Below the pieces are notes generated by a model. It was not told the origin of the DNA and ran no database searches. It saw nothing but the letters and a program-made list of their open reading frames with translations. 64,000 nt of DNA from an uncultured Roseobacter sp. (lineage in GTDB: Bacteria; Pseudomonadota; Alphaproteobacteria; Rhodobacterales; Rhodobacteraceae), in contig NZ_CANMNK010000008.1 in the NCBI RefSeq assembly GCF_947499265.1, forward strand, positions 124,001 to 188,000, in the 5' to 3' direction. How positions within the stretch are numbered: position 1 is the stretch's first letter; the number at the start of each line of letters is the position of its first letter. Below are positions 52,656 through 61,573 of the stretch, piece after piece. The translations under genes and the position numbers were made by a program.

Positions 52656-54718
52656 TCTTGCTGTGTTGCGGCCAGATTTCCGCAAAACACTTTGACGCGC
52701 TTTTGCTCCTGGGACTGCAGTTAGACAAATCTGGGCATCCGGTTGCGATAGACGACCGGTTTTTACCGGAGAATGTCACCAAACAAAACAAATACGAAAT
52801 GGCCCCGTTCCTGGCGGATTTCGCTGATATTGCGCCAAAATCGGTGGTTCTGATCGGGGCCGAAACCATCTCAACCGAGGTGCAGACGATATTGGGTACC
52901 ATGCATCTGGGGGAGGACATTCCGATCTGGGTGCTGGGGCAGTTTTCACAGCATCAGGATGCGATCAGCGCGCGGAATAAAATTGCCTATGCCACCGGTC
53001 GGGAGCCAAAGCTGCTCGATCTGTCCAGCCCGCAGCGGCCATCGCTGATGGAGGGTGCGATTGCACCTCAGTTCACCGAAATTGGCGACAGCCCTTCGCA
53101 GGCGGAGGGCAAAGCGGTGCGCGTGCTTGTCTACATCCCCTGCGAAGATATCAAGGAACAGGATACCACGCTGAGCGACCTTTGCGTGGTCAACTACAGC
53201 CCGAACATACATCTGCAGATTTTGACGAATTCCAAGGGCAAGGATCTGATCCGAAGATCGCGGCATGGGAGCTTGTCGGTTTTCAGCTACGCCGAACTGC
53301 CGCCTACGGAATTGCTGCACTACTTCGATGTGCTGGTGTTCTTGGGGACCAATGTTCCGGGCGAGCGCATGGCAGCACTTGCGCTTGATGCGATGGGGGC
53401 TGGCAAAGTGGTGATCGATTGCACCACCTCTTCGGGGTTCAGCGCGGTAGGCGCGCCCGTTCTGAAAGGTCCCGAACATGTCGCGGCCTTGCCCGGCTAC
53501 CTGCAGGAAACCGTATCGCAGAACCGGATGGAAATTGGCCGCCGCACACAGCAAAGCGCCTGGCTGCACCCCTTTGATATCACCGGGCTGGAGCGTGAAT
53601 TGCAGCTGGAACGCCCCGCCGCTTTGGAACCTGCGTCAGACCCGCACACGGTGTTTTTCCCCACCAACGGGAATGGCATGGGGCACGCGCAGCGATGTGC
53701 GTTGATCGGTGAGGCGATGCAAACCGAGCATGCCCGCCGGTTTGTGGCTTTTCCCAGTTGCGTCGAAATGCTGCGCAACCGCGGATTTTCCTGCGTGCCG
53801 ATGGTCCCGCGCAGCGCCGATCACAGCGTGGAATATGCCGCAGATCTCGTCAATTATCTGCGGCTGCGCAGCACGCTTCGGCCGGGCGACCAGCTTGTAT
53901 TTGACGGCGGGTATGTGTTCGATTCCGTCTACCGGCTGATTTCGCGTTTGCAAAACCCTGCAGTCTGGATTCGGCGTGGACTGTGGCGCCCGGGTCAGAT
54001 CAATCCCATCGCGCTCGAACGGGAGCGCGCCTTTTCAAAAGTGATCGTGCCAACGGAAGCATTCGCGGAACTGAACACCGACTATTCCTCCGGCGATCAC
54101 ATTCACAAGGTCGGGCCCATCGTACAGCAGAAAGAAATCGCGCCGGAACAGTCGCAAAATCTGCGGGAGCGTCTGAGTGCGCAGTTTGAGCGCAAGATCG
54201 ACACGCTGGTTGTGACGATGCTTGGCGGTGGGGTGGCGTCAGAGCGCACCGCGCAAACGCAATTCCTGTGCAGCCTGTTGGAACGGCGGGTCAATTGCCT
54301 GCATCTGGTGGTCGCCTGGCCCAATGCGGTGGTGCCAAGCGGGCTTTACGGCTGGCACAACAGCCGTGTCATCCACACCGAGCGCACGCTTGATCTTTGT
54401 CAGGCGGCGGATCTCACCATATCGGCGACCGGCTACAATTCATTTCATGAGCTTATCTACGCGCAGGTCCCGGCAATCCTGATCCCGCAGTCAGCGCCCT
54501 ATCTGGACGATCAGGAACGGCGCGCGCGGGCCGCTTTTGAACGCGGATTGGCGGGTTTTGTGCAGGAGGTCGAATTGATGAGCCTTGAGCGCGAAGTCAC
54601 CGCTTTTCTGGACAATGGAAAGTCTGACGTGGTGCGACAGGCCCTGCGCGCTGTAACCCTGCCGGAGCCGGGTAATCACGCGGCGGCGAAACTCATAGAA
54701 CAGGGGTCTGTGCGATGA
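52652..54718 (+). CDS. Two-part glycosyltransferase, MurG-like C-terminus
   Basis: A 688-aa protein. Residues about 1-330 are a diverged GT-like or Rossmann region (LLCCGQISAKHFDALLLLG, VLVFLGTNVPGERMAALALDAMGAG). Residues about 335-680 look like a MurG/GT28-type transferase: FFPTNGNGMGHAQRCALIGEAM in the first lobe, then TMLGGGVASERTAQTQFL, DLTISATGYNSFHELIYAQVPAILIPQ and a following DDQERRARAAFERGLA. MurG transfers GlcNAc to lipid-linked MurNAc-pentapeptide; here another lipid-linked sugar is likely. Overlaps both neighbours by ATGA. Confidence 0.75.
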   Translation: MILLCCGQISAKHFDALLLLGLQLDKSGHPVAIDDRFLPENVTKQNKYEMAPFLADFADIAPKSVVLIGAETISTEVQTILGTMHLGEDIPIWVLGQFSQHQDAISARNKIAYATGREPKLLDLSSPQRPSLMEGAIAPQFTEIGDSPSQAEGKAVRVLVYIPCEDIKEQDTTLSDLCVVNYSPNIHLQILTNSKGKDLIRRSRHGSLSVFSYAELPPTELLHYFDVLVFLGTNVPGERMAALALDAMGAGKVVIDCTTSSGFSAVGAPVLKGPEHVAALPGYLQETVSQNRMEIGRRTQQSAWLHPFDITGLERELQLERPAALEPASDPHTVFFPTNGNGMGHAQRCALIGEAMQTEHARRFVAFPSCVEMLRNRGFSCVPMVPRSADHSVEYAADLVNYLRLRSTLRPGDQLVFDGGYVFDSVYRLISRLQNPAVWIRRGLWRPGQINPIALERERAFSKVIVPTEAFAELNTDYSSGDHIHKVGPIVQQKEIAPEQSQNLRERLSAQFERKIDTLVVTMLGGGVASERTAQTQFLCSLLERRVNCLHLVVAWPNAVVPSGLYGWHNSRVIHTERTLDLCQAADLTISATGYNSFHELIYAQVPAILIPQSAPYLDDQERRARAAFERGLAGFVQEVELMSLEREVTAFLDNGKSDVVRQALRAVTLPEPGNHAAAKLIEQGSVR

Positions 54719-55149
54719 CACCGGAGCAGGACTATCATACGACCCTTGCGCATCTTTCGCGCCATGAACCTCTGGCGCTCGACAGGCTGGTATTCGATGC
54801 CGCGACCCCCGCACCGGACGCTGAGGTGCATCTTGCTCGCTTCCCGCCATCTGCGGCGATCTGGGACACGCCGGCAGACCGGCAGTCGCGCATTGGGATT
54901 AGGATCACAGCACCGGTCGAGAATGCGGATTTTCTGGCCGGGCGGCTGGCATCCATCGCGGTGGAGCGGCAAATCTTCCCGGTCTTTCTGAGTTATATCG
55001 TAACATGTGGCATGCAGCGATTTGGTTTCCGGGTCGAGCAGCTGTCAGGGGTACCCAAAGAGGCGCAAGATCACTTCGAAGCGCAGCTCACACGCTTTTG
55101 GCGCCTGGCGATGATCGTTGATGCATCCGAGATCGACAGGTTGGGGTAA
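54715..55149 (+). CDS. Hypothetical protein of the glycan operon
   Basis: A 144-aa cytoplasmic-looking protein (no TM or signal) with APVENADFLAGRLASIAVER and IFPVFLSYIVTCGMQRFGFR. It overlaps the glycosyltransferase stop (ATGA), so it is co-translated with it and probably assists it. No family is recognised. Confidence 0.6.
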   Translation: MTPEQDYHTTLAHLSRHEPLALDRLVFDAATPAPDAEVHLARFPPSAAIWDTPADRQSRIGIRITAPVENADFLAGRLASIAVERQIFPVFLSYIVTCGMQRFGFRVEQLSGVPKEAQDHFEAQLTRFWRLAMIVDASEIDRLG

Positions 55150-55348
55150 CGCGCACGGACTGCGCTGAAGATACCCAACTTCCGCTGCGTCTCGCGAAAC
55201 CACCCCTTACCCGGTCGACACGTCATAAACGCTCATTTTAACATAAATCGCACCTAAGTTCCGACCTCTGGACGGCAAACAGTGGCGCACAAAAAAGGCG
55301 GCACGTTTTGGCCGCCGTCTTTGCAAGATATCGCGTATCGGGTCCGGA

Positions 55349-55918
55349 TTAGCGGCCCCAGGTGCGTACCACTCCGCAGTCCATATGGACGAAATTGGAG
55401 CGTGAGTATTTACCAACTCCACCGCCTTTGCAGGCCTGTGCCGCACGCGCGACCTGAGCCACGGATCGGCTCGACAACCGCAGGTCCGCTGCCTGACCTT
55501 TGACATGCAGCGAATTCTTGGCAACCGCCCGGCTGCGTGATCGCAACATCGCATTGGTCTGCGGGCTGCGATATCCCGAAAGCAGCATGTAGGGTTCGCT
55601 GGCATCCAGAAGATTATGCGCCGCCGACATGATATCGATTGTGCGCAGGTCCATGGACTTCACACCATCCGTACGCCAATCGCGCATGAAGTGATTGATT
55701 TCCTTGACAGCTTCGGGCACATATTTGCCCTCGATCCAATAGATCATGTCGATCCGTTCACCGGTGCGACCGGAGTACATTCGGATCCGTCTGATATCAC
55801 CCCCGCCACGCAGAAACCCTGCCGCGGATGCAAATGTTGGTGCTGCCGTTACTGCCGTTGCCGCAAACGCTGTCAATAGCGCCCGGCGTGACATACTCAG
55901 TGAGCCGTCGTTCGTCAT
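55349..55918 (-). CDS. DUF882 / YcbK-like M15 peptidase
   Basis: A 189-aa protein with a Tat-like start (SRRALLTAFAATAVTAAPT) and the DUF882/YcbK-type M15 metallopeptidase part: INHFMRDWRTD, YMLLSGYRSPQTNAMLRSRS, and the zinc site in SLHVKGQAADLRL and FVHMDCGVV. These enzymes are thought to cut peptidoglycan cross-links. ATG 55918 (MTNDGS) is the likely start. It is divergent from the L,D-transpeptidase gene, 302 bp apart, as ycbK and ycbB are neighbours in E. coli. Confidence 0.88.
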   Translation of the reverse strand: MTNDGSLSMSRRALLTAFAATAVTAAPTFASAAGFLRGGGDIRRIRMYSGRTGERIDMIYWIEGKYVPEAVKEINHFMRDWRTDGVKSMDLRTIDIMSAAHNLLDASEPYMLLSGYRSPQTNAMLRSRSRAVAKNSLHVKGQAADLRLSSRSVAQVARAAQACKGGGVGKYSRSNFVHMDCGVVRTWGR

Positions 55919-56220
55919 TAGGTTTTCGCCCCGTATTCTGCCTTTACCCGTGATGTTACACGAGGGTGTCATCTCTTCCCCAGATGCAACATTGGTATGT
56001 CATAGCGCCGATTGTTAACCAAGTCCTGAAAGCCAGAGCGGTTCTTTTTGACCAATTTTAGGCAAAATATCGCCAATCTTGAGAAACGTCGGAACAAATC
56101 GCTTTTGCGATGCATGGTTGCATCATTTTCACGTTTCCTTGACCGAAAACCTAAATGTTATTGGACAGCTGCGCTTGCGATGGTCAAACACATACCGATA
56201 TTTTATTGAGTGAGGTCCTC
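55919..56220. other. Divergent promoter region, ycbK-like / ycbB-like
   Basis: A 302-bp AT-richer gap between two divergent wall-remodelling genes. It must hold both promoters; TTGACC at about 56049 and CTTGACC at about 56139 are possible -35-like hexamers for the transpeptidase gene. No ORF or RNA is visible. Confidence 0.4.
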
Positions 56221-57834
56221 ATGCCATCTTTGGTCTTGTCCAATCGCCGTTTTCTGAATTTCTTGGCAGTCACGTTGATTGCCTTATCAAGTTTGATTTT
56301 TGCGGCACCGGCCAAAGCGCAGGGAACAGCATTCAAACAGGCGGTGGCAGAGGCGGCCGCCCGCGATAAGGACATCGCCGCCTTTTACCAAGCAAATGGC
56401 TATGAGGGCATCTGGACCGGCAAAGGCCGTGATCGCAGTCGCCGCGCGGCACTCATTCAGGCGCTCAGCGCGGCGGACAATCATGGTCTGCCTGCGGCGC
56501 GCTATGACGTGAAGGGCCTGCAGGCGAAAATGAAGGCCGCCCGTACACCGCGCGATCTTGGCCTTGTGGAGGTCGAGATCAGCCGCGTCTTCCTGCAGTT
56601 TGCCCGTGATATGCAAACCGGCGTTCTGATCCCGGCGCGCGTCAACAAAGCCATCGTGCGCAAGGTGCCGTATCGCGACCGTCAATCCTATCTGGTGAAT
56701 TTCGTCAAGTCGTCGCCCAAGGGCTTTTTCCGGGCACTGGCCCCGAAAACCACCGAATACACCGGGCTGATGAAGGAAAAACTGCGGCTTGAGAGGTTGC
56801 TGGCGCAGGGTGGATGGGGGCCAACCGTGCCCTCGAAGACCCTGAAACCCGGTGCCACGGGTGCGGCTGTGGTGGCACTGCGCGACCGCCTGGTGCGCAT
56901 GGGCTATATGAAACGCAATGCCGGTCAGTCCTATGACGCCAAAATGACCGCCGCCGTGCAGCGGTTCCAGGGCACGCACGGCCTGGCGCAAGACGGCGTG
57001 GCCGGGCCAGGCACGATGCAGGAAATCAACACCTCGGTTCAGACCCGCCTGCAATCGGTCATCGTGGCCATGGAGCGCGAGCGCTGGCTCAACCAGGAAC
57101 GCGGTCGTCGTCATGTCGAGGTCAACCTGACCGACTTCTCCGCCAAGATCATCGACAATGGCAAGGTGACCTTTGAAACCCGTTCCGTGATCGGACACCG
57201 CGAGCGGGATCGTCAGTCGCCCGAATTCTCGGACGTCATGGAATTCATGGTGATCAACCCAAGCTGGTATGTACCGCGGTCCATTGTGACCAAGGAATAT
57301 CTGCCGGAATTGCAAAAGAACCCCAACGCGGTGAACCATATCGAGATCACCGACCGTCAGGGCCGCCGGGTCGACCGCACCGCAGTGGACTTTACACAAT
57401 TCACCGCGCGCACCTTCCCCTTTGCAATGCGCCAGCCGCCCAGCCGCGGCAATGCCCTGGGCTTGGTGAAGTTCATGTTCCCGAACCCGTACAACATCTA
57501 CCTGCACGACACACCGGCGAAGAACCTCTTCTCGCGCGAAACCCGCGCCTACAGCCATGGGTGCATCCGTCTGGCAGACCCCTTCGACTTTGCCTATGCG
57601 TTGCTGGCCAAGCAGACCAATGATCCCAAAGGTCTGTTCCAGGCGAAGCTTGCCACCGGCAAGGAGCAACAGGTCGATCTGAAGCAACCGGTGCCGGTGC
57701 ACATCATCTACCGGACCGCCTTCATCGATGGCAAAGGCCGCGCCGAATTCCGCCGCGACATCTATGGTCGTGATTCGCAAATCTGGAATGCCCTGTCCAA
57801 AGCAGGGGTGGCATTGCGGGCTGTTCAGGGTTAA
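56221..57834 (+). CDS. L,D-transpeptidase, YcbB family
   Basis: A 537-aa exported L,D-transpeptidase that makes 3-3 cross-links in peptidoglycan. Signal peptide to about residue 36 (ALSSLIFAAPAKAQG), an N-terminal scaffold, a PG_binding_1 repeat (GATGAAVVALRDRLVRMGY, MTAAVQRFQGTHGLAQDG), then the YkuD domain with HDTPAKNLFSRETRAYSHGC. The catalytic Cys is about 448 in SHGCIRLADP. ATG 56221 follows GAGTGAGGTCC; the frame upstream to 56155 is not needed. It precedes lpxD by 34 bp. Confidence 0.92.
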   Translation: MPSLVLSNRRFLNFLAVTLIALSSLIFAAPAKAQGTAFKQAVAEAAARDKDIAAFYQANGYEGIWTGKGRDRSRRAALIQALSAADNHGLPAARYDVKGLQAKMKAARTPRDLGLVEVEISRVFLQFARDMQTGVLIPARVNKAIVRKVPYRDRQSYLVNFVKSSPKGFFRALAPKTTEYTGLMKEKLRLERLLAQGGWGPTVPSKTLKPGATGAAVVALRDRLVRMGYMKRNAGQSYDAKMTAAVQRFQGTHGLAQDGVAGPGTMQEINTSVQTRLQSVIVAMERERWLNQERGRRHVEVNLTDFSAKIIDNGKVTFETRSVIGHRERDRQSPEFSDVMEFMVINPSWYVPRSIVTKEYLPELQKNPNAVNHIEITDRQGRRVDRTAVDFTQFTARTFPFAMRQPPSRGNALGLVKFMFPNPYNIYLHDTPAKNLFSRETRAYSHGCIRLADPFDFAYALLAKQTNDPKGLFQAKLATGKEQQVDLKQPVPVHIIYRTAFIDGKGRAEFRRDIYGRDSQIWNALSKAGVALRAVQG

Positions 57835-57868
57835 ATCAATCCCCTGAGCAGCTTGGGGGCCCATCGCC

Positions 57869-58969
57869 ATGACCGAAACGACGTATAGCGTCGAGGAGAT
57901 TGCCACAGCGCTTGAGGCCGACGCTTATGGCGATACCGCATTGCGGATCGGGCGCGCCTCGGAACCCAAGAGTGCAAAAGCCGATGATCTGGCGATTGCC
58001 ACCAGCAAGACCTATGCGGAGGCGATCAGTGACGGACAGGCACAGGCAGCGCTGCTGTGGCAGGGCGCCGATTGGCAGGCGCTTGGCCTGAAGGCTGCGA
58101 TCATTCCCAGACGCCCCCGGTATGCCATGTCCAGCCTGACGCAATTGCTGGATCCGGGGCAGGGGTATGCCGCTGAGATCCACCCCAGCGCCGTGATCGA
58201 CCCATCGGCAGAGCTTGGGGAAGGCGTGCATGTCGGCCCGCTTGCCGTGGTGTCTGCGGGCGCCCGGATCGGCGCGGGCAGCGTGATCGGGCCACAGTGT
58301 TTTATCGGTTGGAATGCAAAGCTTGGCGAAAAGGCATACCTGCGCGAGGCGGTCTCGATCGGCGCGCGGGTGACCATCGGTGACAGATTTATTGCGCAAC
58401 CCGGTGCCCGCATTGGCGGCGACGGGTTTTCCTATGCGACACCGGATACCTCGGGCGTCGAGGCGGCGCGCGCCACGCTGGGCGATCAGCAGGATACCAG
58501 CGCTCAGTCCTGGGAACGCATCCACTCGCTGGGGGCTGTGACCATCGGCGATGATGTGGAAGTTGGCGCCAATGCGACCATCGACTATGGCACGATCCGC
58601 GACACGCGGGTCGGCGACCGTACGAAGATCGATAACCTTGTGCACATCGGGCACAACTGTGTCGTCGGCAACGACTGCCTGCTCTGCGGACAGGTCGGCA
58701 TCGCCGGGTCCGTGCGGGTGGGCAACAACGTGGTGCTGGGCGGTCAGGTGGGCGTCAGCGACAATATCTTCATCGGGGACGGGGTCATTGCCGGGGGCGC
58801 CAGCAAGATCTTTTCCAATGTGCCTGCCGGGCGCACCATTTTGGGCTCTCCCGCCACCAAAATGGAAACCCAGATGGAAAGCTACAAGGCGATCAGGCGC
58901 CTGCCACGGGTGATGCGCGACATCGCTGCCTTGCAGAAAGCGGTTTTCAAACCGGACGCGAAGGACTAA
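57869..58969 (+). CDS. lpxD: UDP-3-O-acylglucosamine N-acyltransferase
   Basis: LpxD (366 aa) adds the second 3-hydroxyacyl chain to UDP-GlcN in lipid A synthesis, using an acyl-ACP. It has the N-terminal UDP-binding domain (to about 100), then left-handed hexapeptide repeats (SAVIDPSAELGEGVHVGPLAVVSAGARIG) and the catalytic His region NLVHIGHNCVVGNDCLLCGQVG. The C-terminal helices end FKPDAKD. It follows the L,D-transpeptidase by 34 bp and is followed by an ACP gene, a sensible substrate partner. Confidence 0.93.
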   Translation: MTETTYSVEEIATALEADAYGDTALRIGRASEPKSAKADDLAIATSKTYAEAISDGQAQAALLWQGADWQALGLKAAIIPRRPRYAMSSLTQLLDPGQGYAAEIHPSAVIDPSAELGEGVHVGPLAVVSAGARIGAGSVIGPQCFIGWNAKLGEKAYLREAVSIGARVTIGDRFIAQPGARIGGDGFSYATPDTSGVEAARATLGDQQDTSAQSWERIHSLGAVTIGDDVEVGANATIDYGTIRDTRVGDRTKIDNLVHIGHNCVVGNDCLLCGQVGIAGSVRVGNNVVLGGQVGVSDNIFIGDGVIAGGASKIFSNVPAGRTILGSPATKMETQMESYKAIRRLPRVMRDIAALQKAVFKPDAKD

Positions 58970-59002
58970 ATCCACCTCAGGCGACGAAAGAGGACAGGAC
59001 GC

Positions 59003-59260
59003 GTGAGCATCAAGGACAAAGTCATAGCCATCATCGCGGATCAAGCTGTGCTTGAGCCCTCCGATGTCACTCTGCAAAGCACGCTTGAGGACCTCGGCAT
59101 CGACAGCCTGGGGCTGGTGGAGAGCATTTTCGCGATCGAGGAAGAATTTGATATCTCGGTGCCGTTTAACGCCAATGACCCCAAAGCGTCGGATTTCGAC
59201 ATCTCCACCGTGGCGTCGATTGTCGCCGGGATCGAACGGTTGAAAGCCGAACAGAGTTGA
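59003..59260 (+). CDS. Acyl carrier protein
   Basis: An 85-aa ACP from GTG 59003. The phosphopantetheine serine lies in the motif DLGIDSLGLVESIFAIEEEF, here DSLGLVE. It is not a copy of the housekeeping AcpP region and resembles the specialised ACPs that serve lipid A or other lipids. It sits 33 bp after lpxD and 7 bp before a ketosynthase, so this trio likely feeds a lipid-A-type or long-chain acyl pool. Confidence 0.9.
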   Translation: MSIKDKVIAIIADQAVLEPSDVTLQSTLEDLGIDSLGLVESIFAIEEEFDISVPFNANDPKASDFDISTVASIVAGIERLKAEQS

Positions 59261-59267
59261 TGCAGCC

Positions 59268-60476
59268 ATGAAACGCGTCGTGATCACCGGTGCCGGCACC
59301 ATCAACGCGCTTGGGCATGACGTGGCCACCACCATGGCGGCAATGCGGGCGGGCACCTGCGGCATTGGGGCGCTCGATCTGCGGGATGTCGACCGGCTGT
59401 CGATCCAGATCGGGGGACAGGTGCGCGGGTTTGAGGCCGAAGGGCGCTACAACCGTCAGCAGATGTCACTCTATGATCGCTTTACGCAATTCACGCTTGC
59501 TTCCGCCAAGGAGGCCATCGACCAGTCCGGGCTGGTGTTCAGTGGCGAGCTGGCCGCCAAATCAGGTGTTGTTCTGGGCACGGCGGGCGGCGGCGTCAGC
59601 ACCTGGGATGACAATTACCGCTCCGTCTACGAGGACGGCAAAAACCGCGTGCACCCCTTTGTGGTGCCCAAGCTGATGAACAACGCGGCTGCCAGTCATG
59701 TCAGCATGGAGTATAACCTCAAGGGCCCGTCTTTCACCGTGTCGACCGCCTGCGCCTCATCCAATCACGCGATGGCGCAGGCCTTTACCATGGTCCGCTC
59801 GGGGCTTGCGCCAGCGATGGTCACGGGCGGGTCTGAATCCATGCTCTGCTTTGGTGGCGTCAAGGCCTGGGAGGGGTTGCGCGTTATGTCACGCGATGCC
59901 TGCCGCCCGTTTTCCGCCAACCGAAACGGCATGGTGCAGGGCGAGGGGGCAGGCGTCTTTGTCTTCGAGGAATATGAACATGCCCGCGCCCGAGGGGCCG
60001 ACATCCTTTGCGAAGTGGCCGGGTTTGCCATGTCCTCAGACGCCAGCGATATCGTGATGCCCTCGAAGAACGGTGCAGCGCGCGCAATGTCCGGCGCGTT
60101 GCAGGATGCACGGATCAATCGCGAAGATGTGGGCTACATCAACGCGCATGGCACCGGCACCGCAGCCAATGACAAGACCGAATGCGCAGCCGTTGCGGAT
60201 GTCTTCGGGCCACATGCTGACAAGCTGATGATCAGTTCAACGAAATCGATGCACGGGCACCTGATTGGCGGCACCGGGGCGGTGGAGCTGCTGGCCTGCA
60301 TCATGGCGCTGCGCGACGGTGTGATCGCGCCAACCATCGGCTATGAGGAGCCGGACCCGGAATGTGCTCTGGACGTGGTGCCCAACGAGGCGCGCGAAGC
60401 ATCGGTCAAGGTTGCGATCTCGAACGCCTTTGCTTTTGGCGGGATGAACGCCGTCCTAGCCCTGCGCGCGGCATGA
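59268..60476 (+). CDS. Beta-ketoacyl-ACP synthase
   Basis: A 402-aa KAS of the FabF/NodE-like type that condenses malonyl-ACP with an acyl chain. Catalytic Cys is about 162 in STACASSNHA; the two His are in NAHGTGTAANDKTE and KSMHGHLIGGTGAVE. It starts MKRVVITGAGTINALGHDV. Its place next to a dedicated ACP and lpxD, away from fabF/acpP, suggests a role in the special acyl chains of lipid A or related lipids, as with the rhizobial fabF-XL genes. It converges on ialB. Confidence 0.9.
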   Translation: MKRVVITGAGTINALGHDVATTMAAMRAGTCGIGALDLRDVDRLSIQIGGQVRGFEAEGRYNRQQMSLYDRFTQFTLASAKEAIDQSGLVFSGELAAKSGVVLGTAGGGVSTWDDNYRSVYEDGKNRVHPFVVPKLMNNAAASHVSMEYNLKGPSFTVSTACASSNHAMAQAFTMVRSGLAPAMVTGGSESMLCFGGVKAWEGLRVMSRDACRPFSANRNGMVQGEGAGVFVFEEYEHARARGADILCEVAGFAMSSDASDIVMPSKNGAARAMSGALQDARINREDVGYINAHGTGTAANDKTECAAVADVFGPHADKLMISSTKSMHGHLIGGTGAVELLACIMALRDGVIAPTIGYEEPDPECALDVVPNEAREASVKVAISNAFAFGGMNAVLALRAA

Positions 60477-60523
60477 AGAAGGCCGCCCCGAAACCGGCGC
60501 GGCCCTGATTTCGATCTTACGGC

Positions 60524-61147
60524 TTACTGGTCGATCACAGAGACCACATCGTAGCTGGCGGTGAACCCGCTCAGCGAGAGGGAGACATTGACCCGCTGAT
60601 CCTGCGCCACAATCGGCACGATGGAGATCACCGCCTCACCGCCCCGTTTGAAGCTGTTGATGTCTTCATCCGTCAGACCGATCCGGGCATAGCATCCAAC
60701 GCGATTGCAAAAGGCGAAGGGGTAACGTTTCGCCGGTTTGTCATCGATCTTGATGGTCAGCTGACCCGCCAGTGAGGTTTCCAGCGGCACCACCACGGTG
60801 GCCCCTGCCTGTGCCTGTCCGCCCTCAGGCAGCTTGAACAGGGTGAACTCGGAAATCGGTGTGCCCTCTTCGTTGGAGAGAAGCTGATACATCTGGCAAG
60901 GGTCCTCACCGTTTTCGGTCTTGATGCACCGCATGTCCCAATCGCCGAACTCTTCCTTGATATAGGTTTCCCCAACCTGCGGGCCTTCCGGGGCGGTCTC
61001 CCCAAGGCTCAGCTCATTGGGCGTCGACGGGGCCTCTTCAGGCGTTTCCTCTGTCGTATCCGATTGCGCGATGGCCATTGTCGAGGCAAATGCAATCGGC
61101 AATGCAAGGGCCAGACTACGGGCCAAAATCGATGTATATTTGGGCAT
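60524..61147 (-). CDS. Invasion-associated locus B family protein
   Basis: A 207-aa secreted protein of the IalB family: signal peptide (LALALPIAFASTMAIAQSD), an acidic Glu/Pro linker, then the IalB domain (EFGDWDMRCIKTENGEDPC, FTLFKLPEGGQAQAGATVVV, PFAFCNRVGCYARIGL) with conserved cysteines. IalB homologues are common in alphaproteobacteria and are not a virulence sign by themselves. It converges on the ketosynthase gene with 47 bp, where a GGCCGC/GCGGCC stem lies at about 60481-60506. Confidence 0.88.
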   Translation of the reverse strand: MPKYTSILARSLALALPIAFASTMAIAQSDTTEETPEEAPSTPNELSLGETAPEGPQVGETYIKEEFGDWDMRCIKTENGEDPCQMYQLLSNEEGTPISEFTLFKLPEGGQAQAGATVVVPLETSLAGQLTIKIDDKPAKRYPFAFCNRVGCYARIGLTDEDINSFKRGGEAVISIVPIVAQDQRVNVSLSLSGFTASYDVVSVIDQ

Positions 61148-61266
61148 GTTCGCTCCGCTTTCACTGCTTTTCTGCGGTGTAGCACGCGTATCGGGCAGTG
61201 TCAGGTCCGATGGCTGGAAATCGCCACCCGGGCCATCATTTTTTTGTGGGCAGACCTAAATAAGAA

Positions 61267-61345
61267 AAGGGATGCGCGAGGCATCCCTTCCCAAATTGGT
61301 CTTCTCCCCGTCGGACTGGCCGACTTATTGCGCAGAGGCTACGAA
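61267..61345 (-). ncRNA. Candidate small RNA 2 (minus strand)
   Basis: Read on the minus strand: a GTCGG/CCGAC hairpin (61324-61310, 5-nt loop), then a 9-bp perfect terminator stem AAGGGATGC/GCATCCCTT (61289-61267) followed by TTCTTATTT. TTGACG and TAGCCT spaced 17 nt at about 61366-61338 could be its promoter. No coding frame lies in it. It is tandem with a second unit of the same layout at 61415-61520. The 5' end is a guess. Confidence 0.45.
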
Positions 61346-61414
61346 ACGTCACCCATGGCGTCAACCAGAAAGTCGGCGGAATTCTTAAATGTTACCATAA
61401 CCTATCCGCAGTTG

Positions 61415-61525
61415 AAAAAAGGGCCGTACCGAAAATCGGCACGGCCAGTCTGACAGGGAGGATGTCCGAGCCGGGAAGGACATAATCACCGACCCGAACA
61501 AATTCACTATGGCTCTCAAAGGTTA
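61415..61525 (-). ncRNA. Candidate small RNA 1 with anti-SD motif
   Basis: Read on the minus strand: a stem ATGTCC/GGACAT (61483-61462, 10-nt loop), the motif TCCTCCCT (61462-61455) in single-stranded position, and an 11-bp (one mismatch) terminator stem GGCCGTGCCGA/TCGGTACGGCC (61446-61422) running into TTTTTT (61420-61415). The layout of hairpin, anti-Shine-Dalgarno stretch and intrinsic terminator recalls the CcsR-type small RNAs of Rhodobacter. The 5' end is a guess. Confidence 0.5.
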
Positions 61526-61573
61526 AAATCGTATGGTCAATCCAAGAAAATATGACTTGGGGGATTTTCGGGC

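Noticed and set aside
56287-59365. Long minus-strand frames opposite the L,D-transpeptidase and lpxD genes
   Set aside because: They are antisense to genes with intact active sites.
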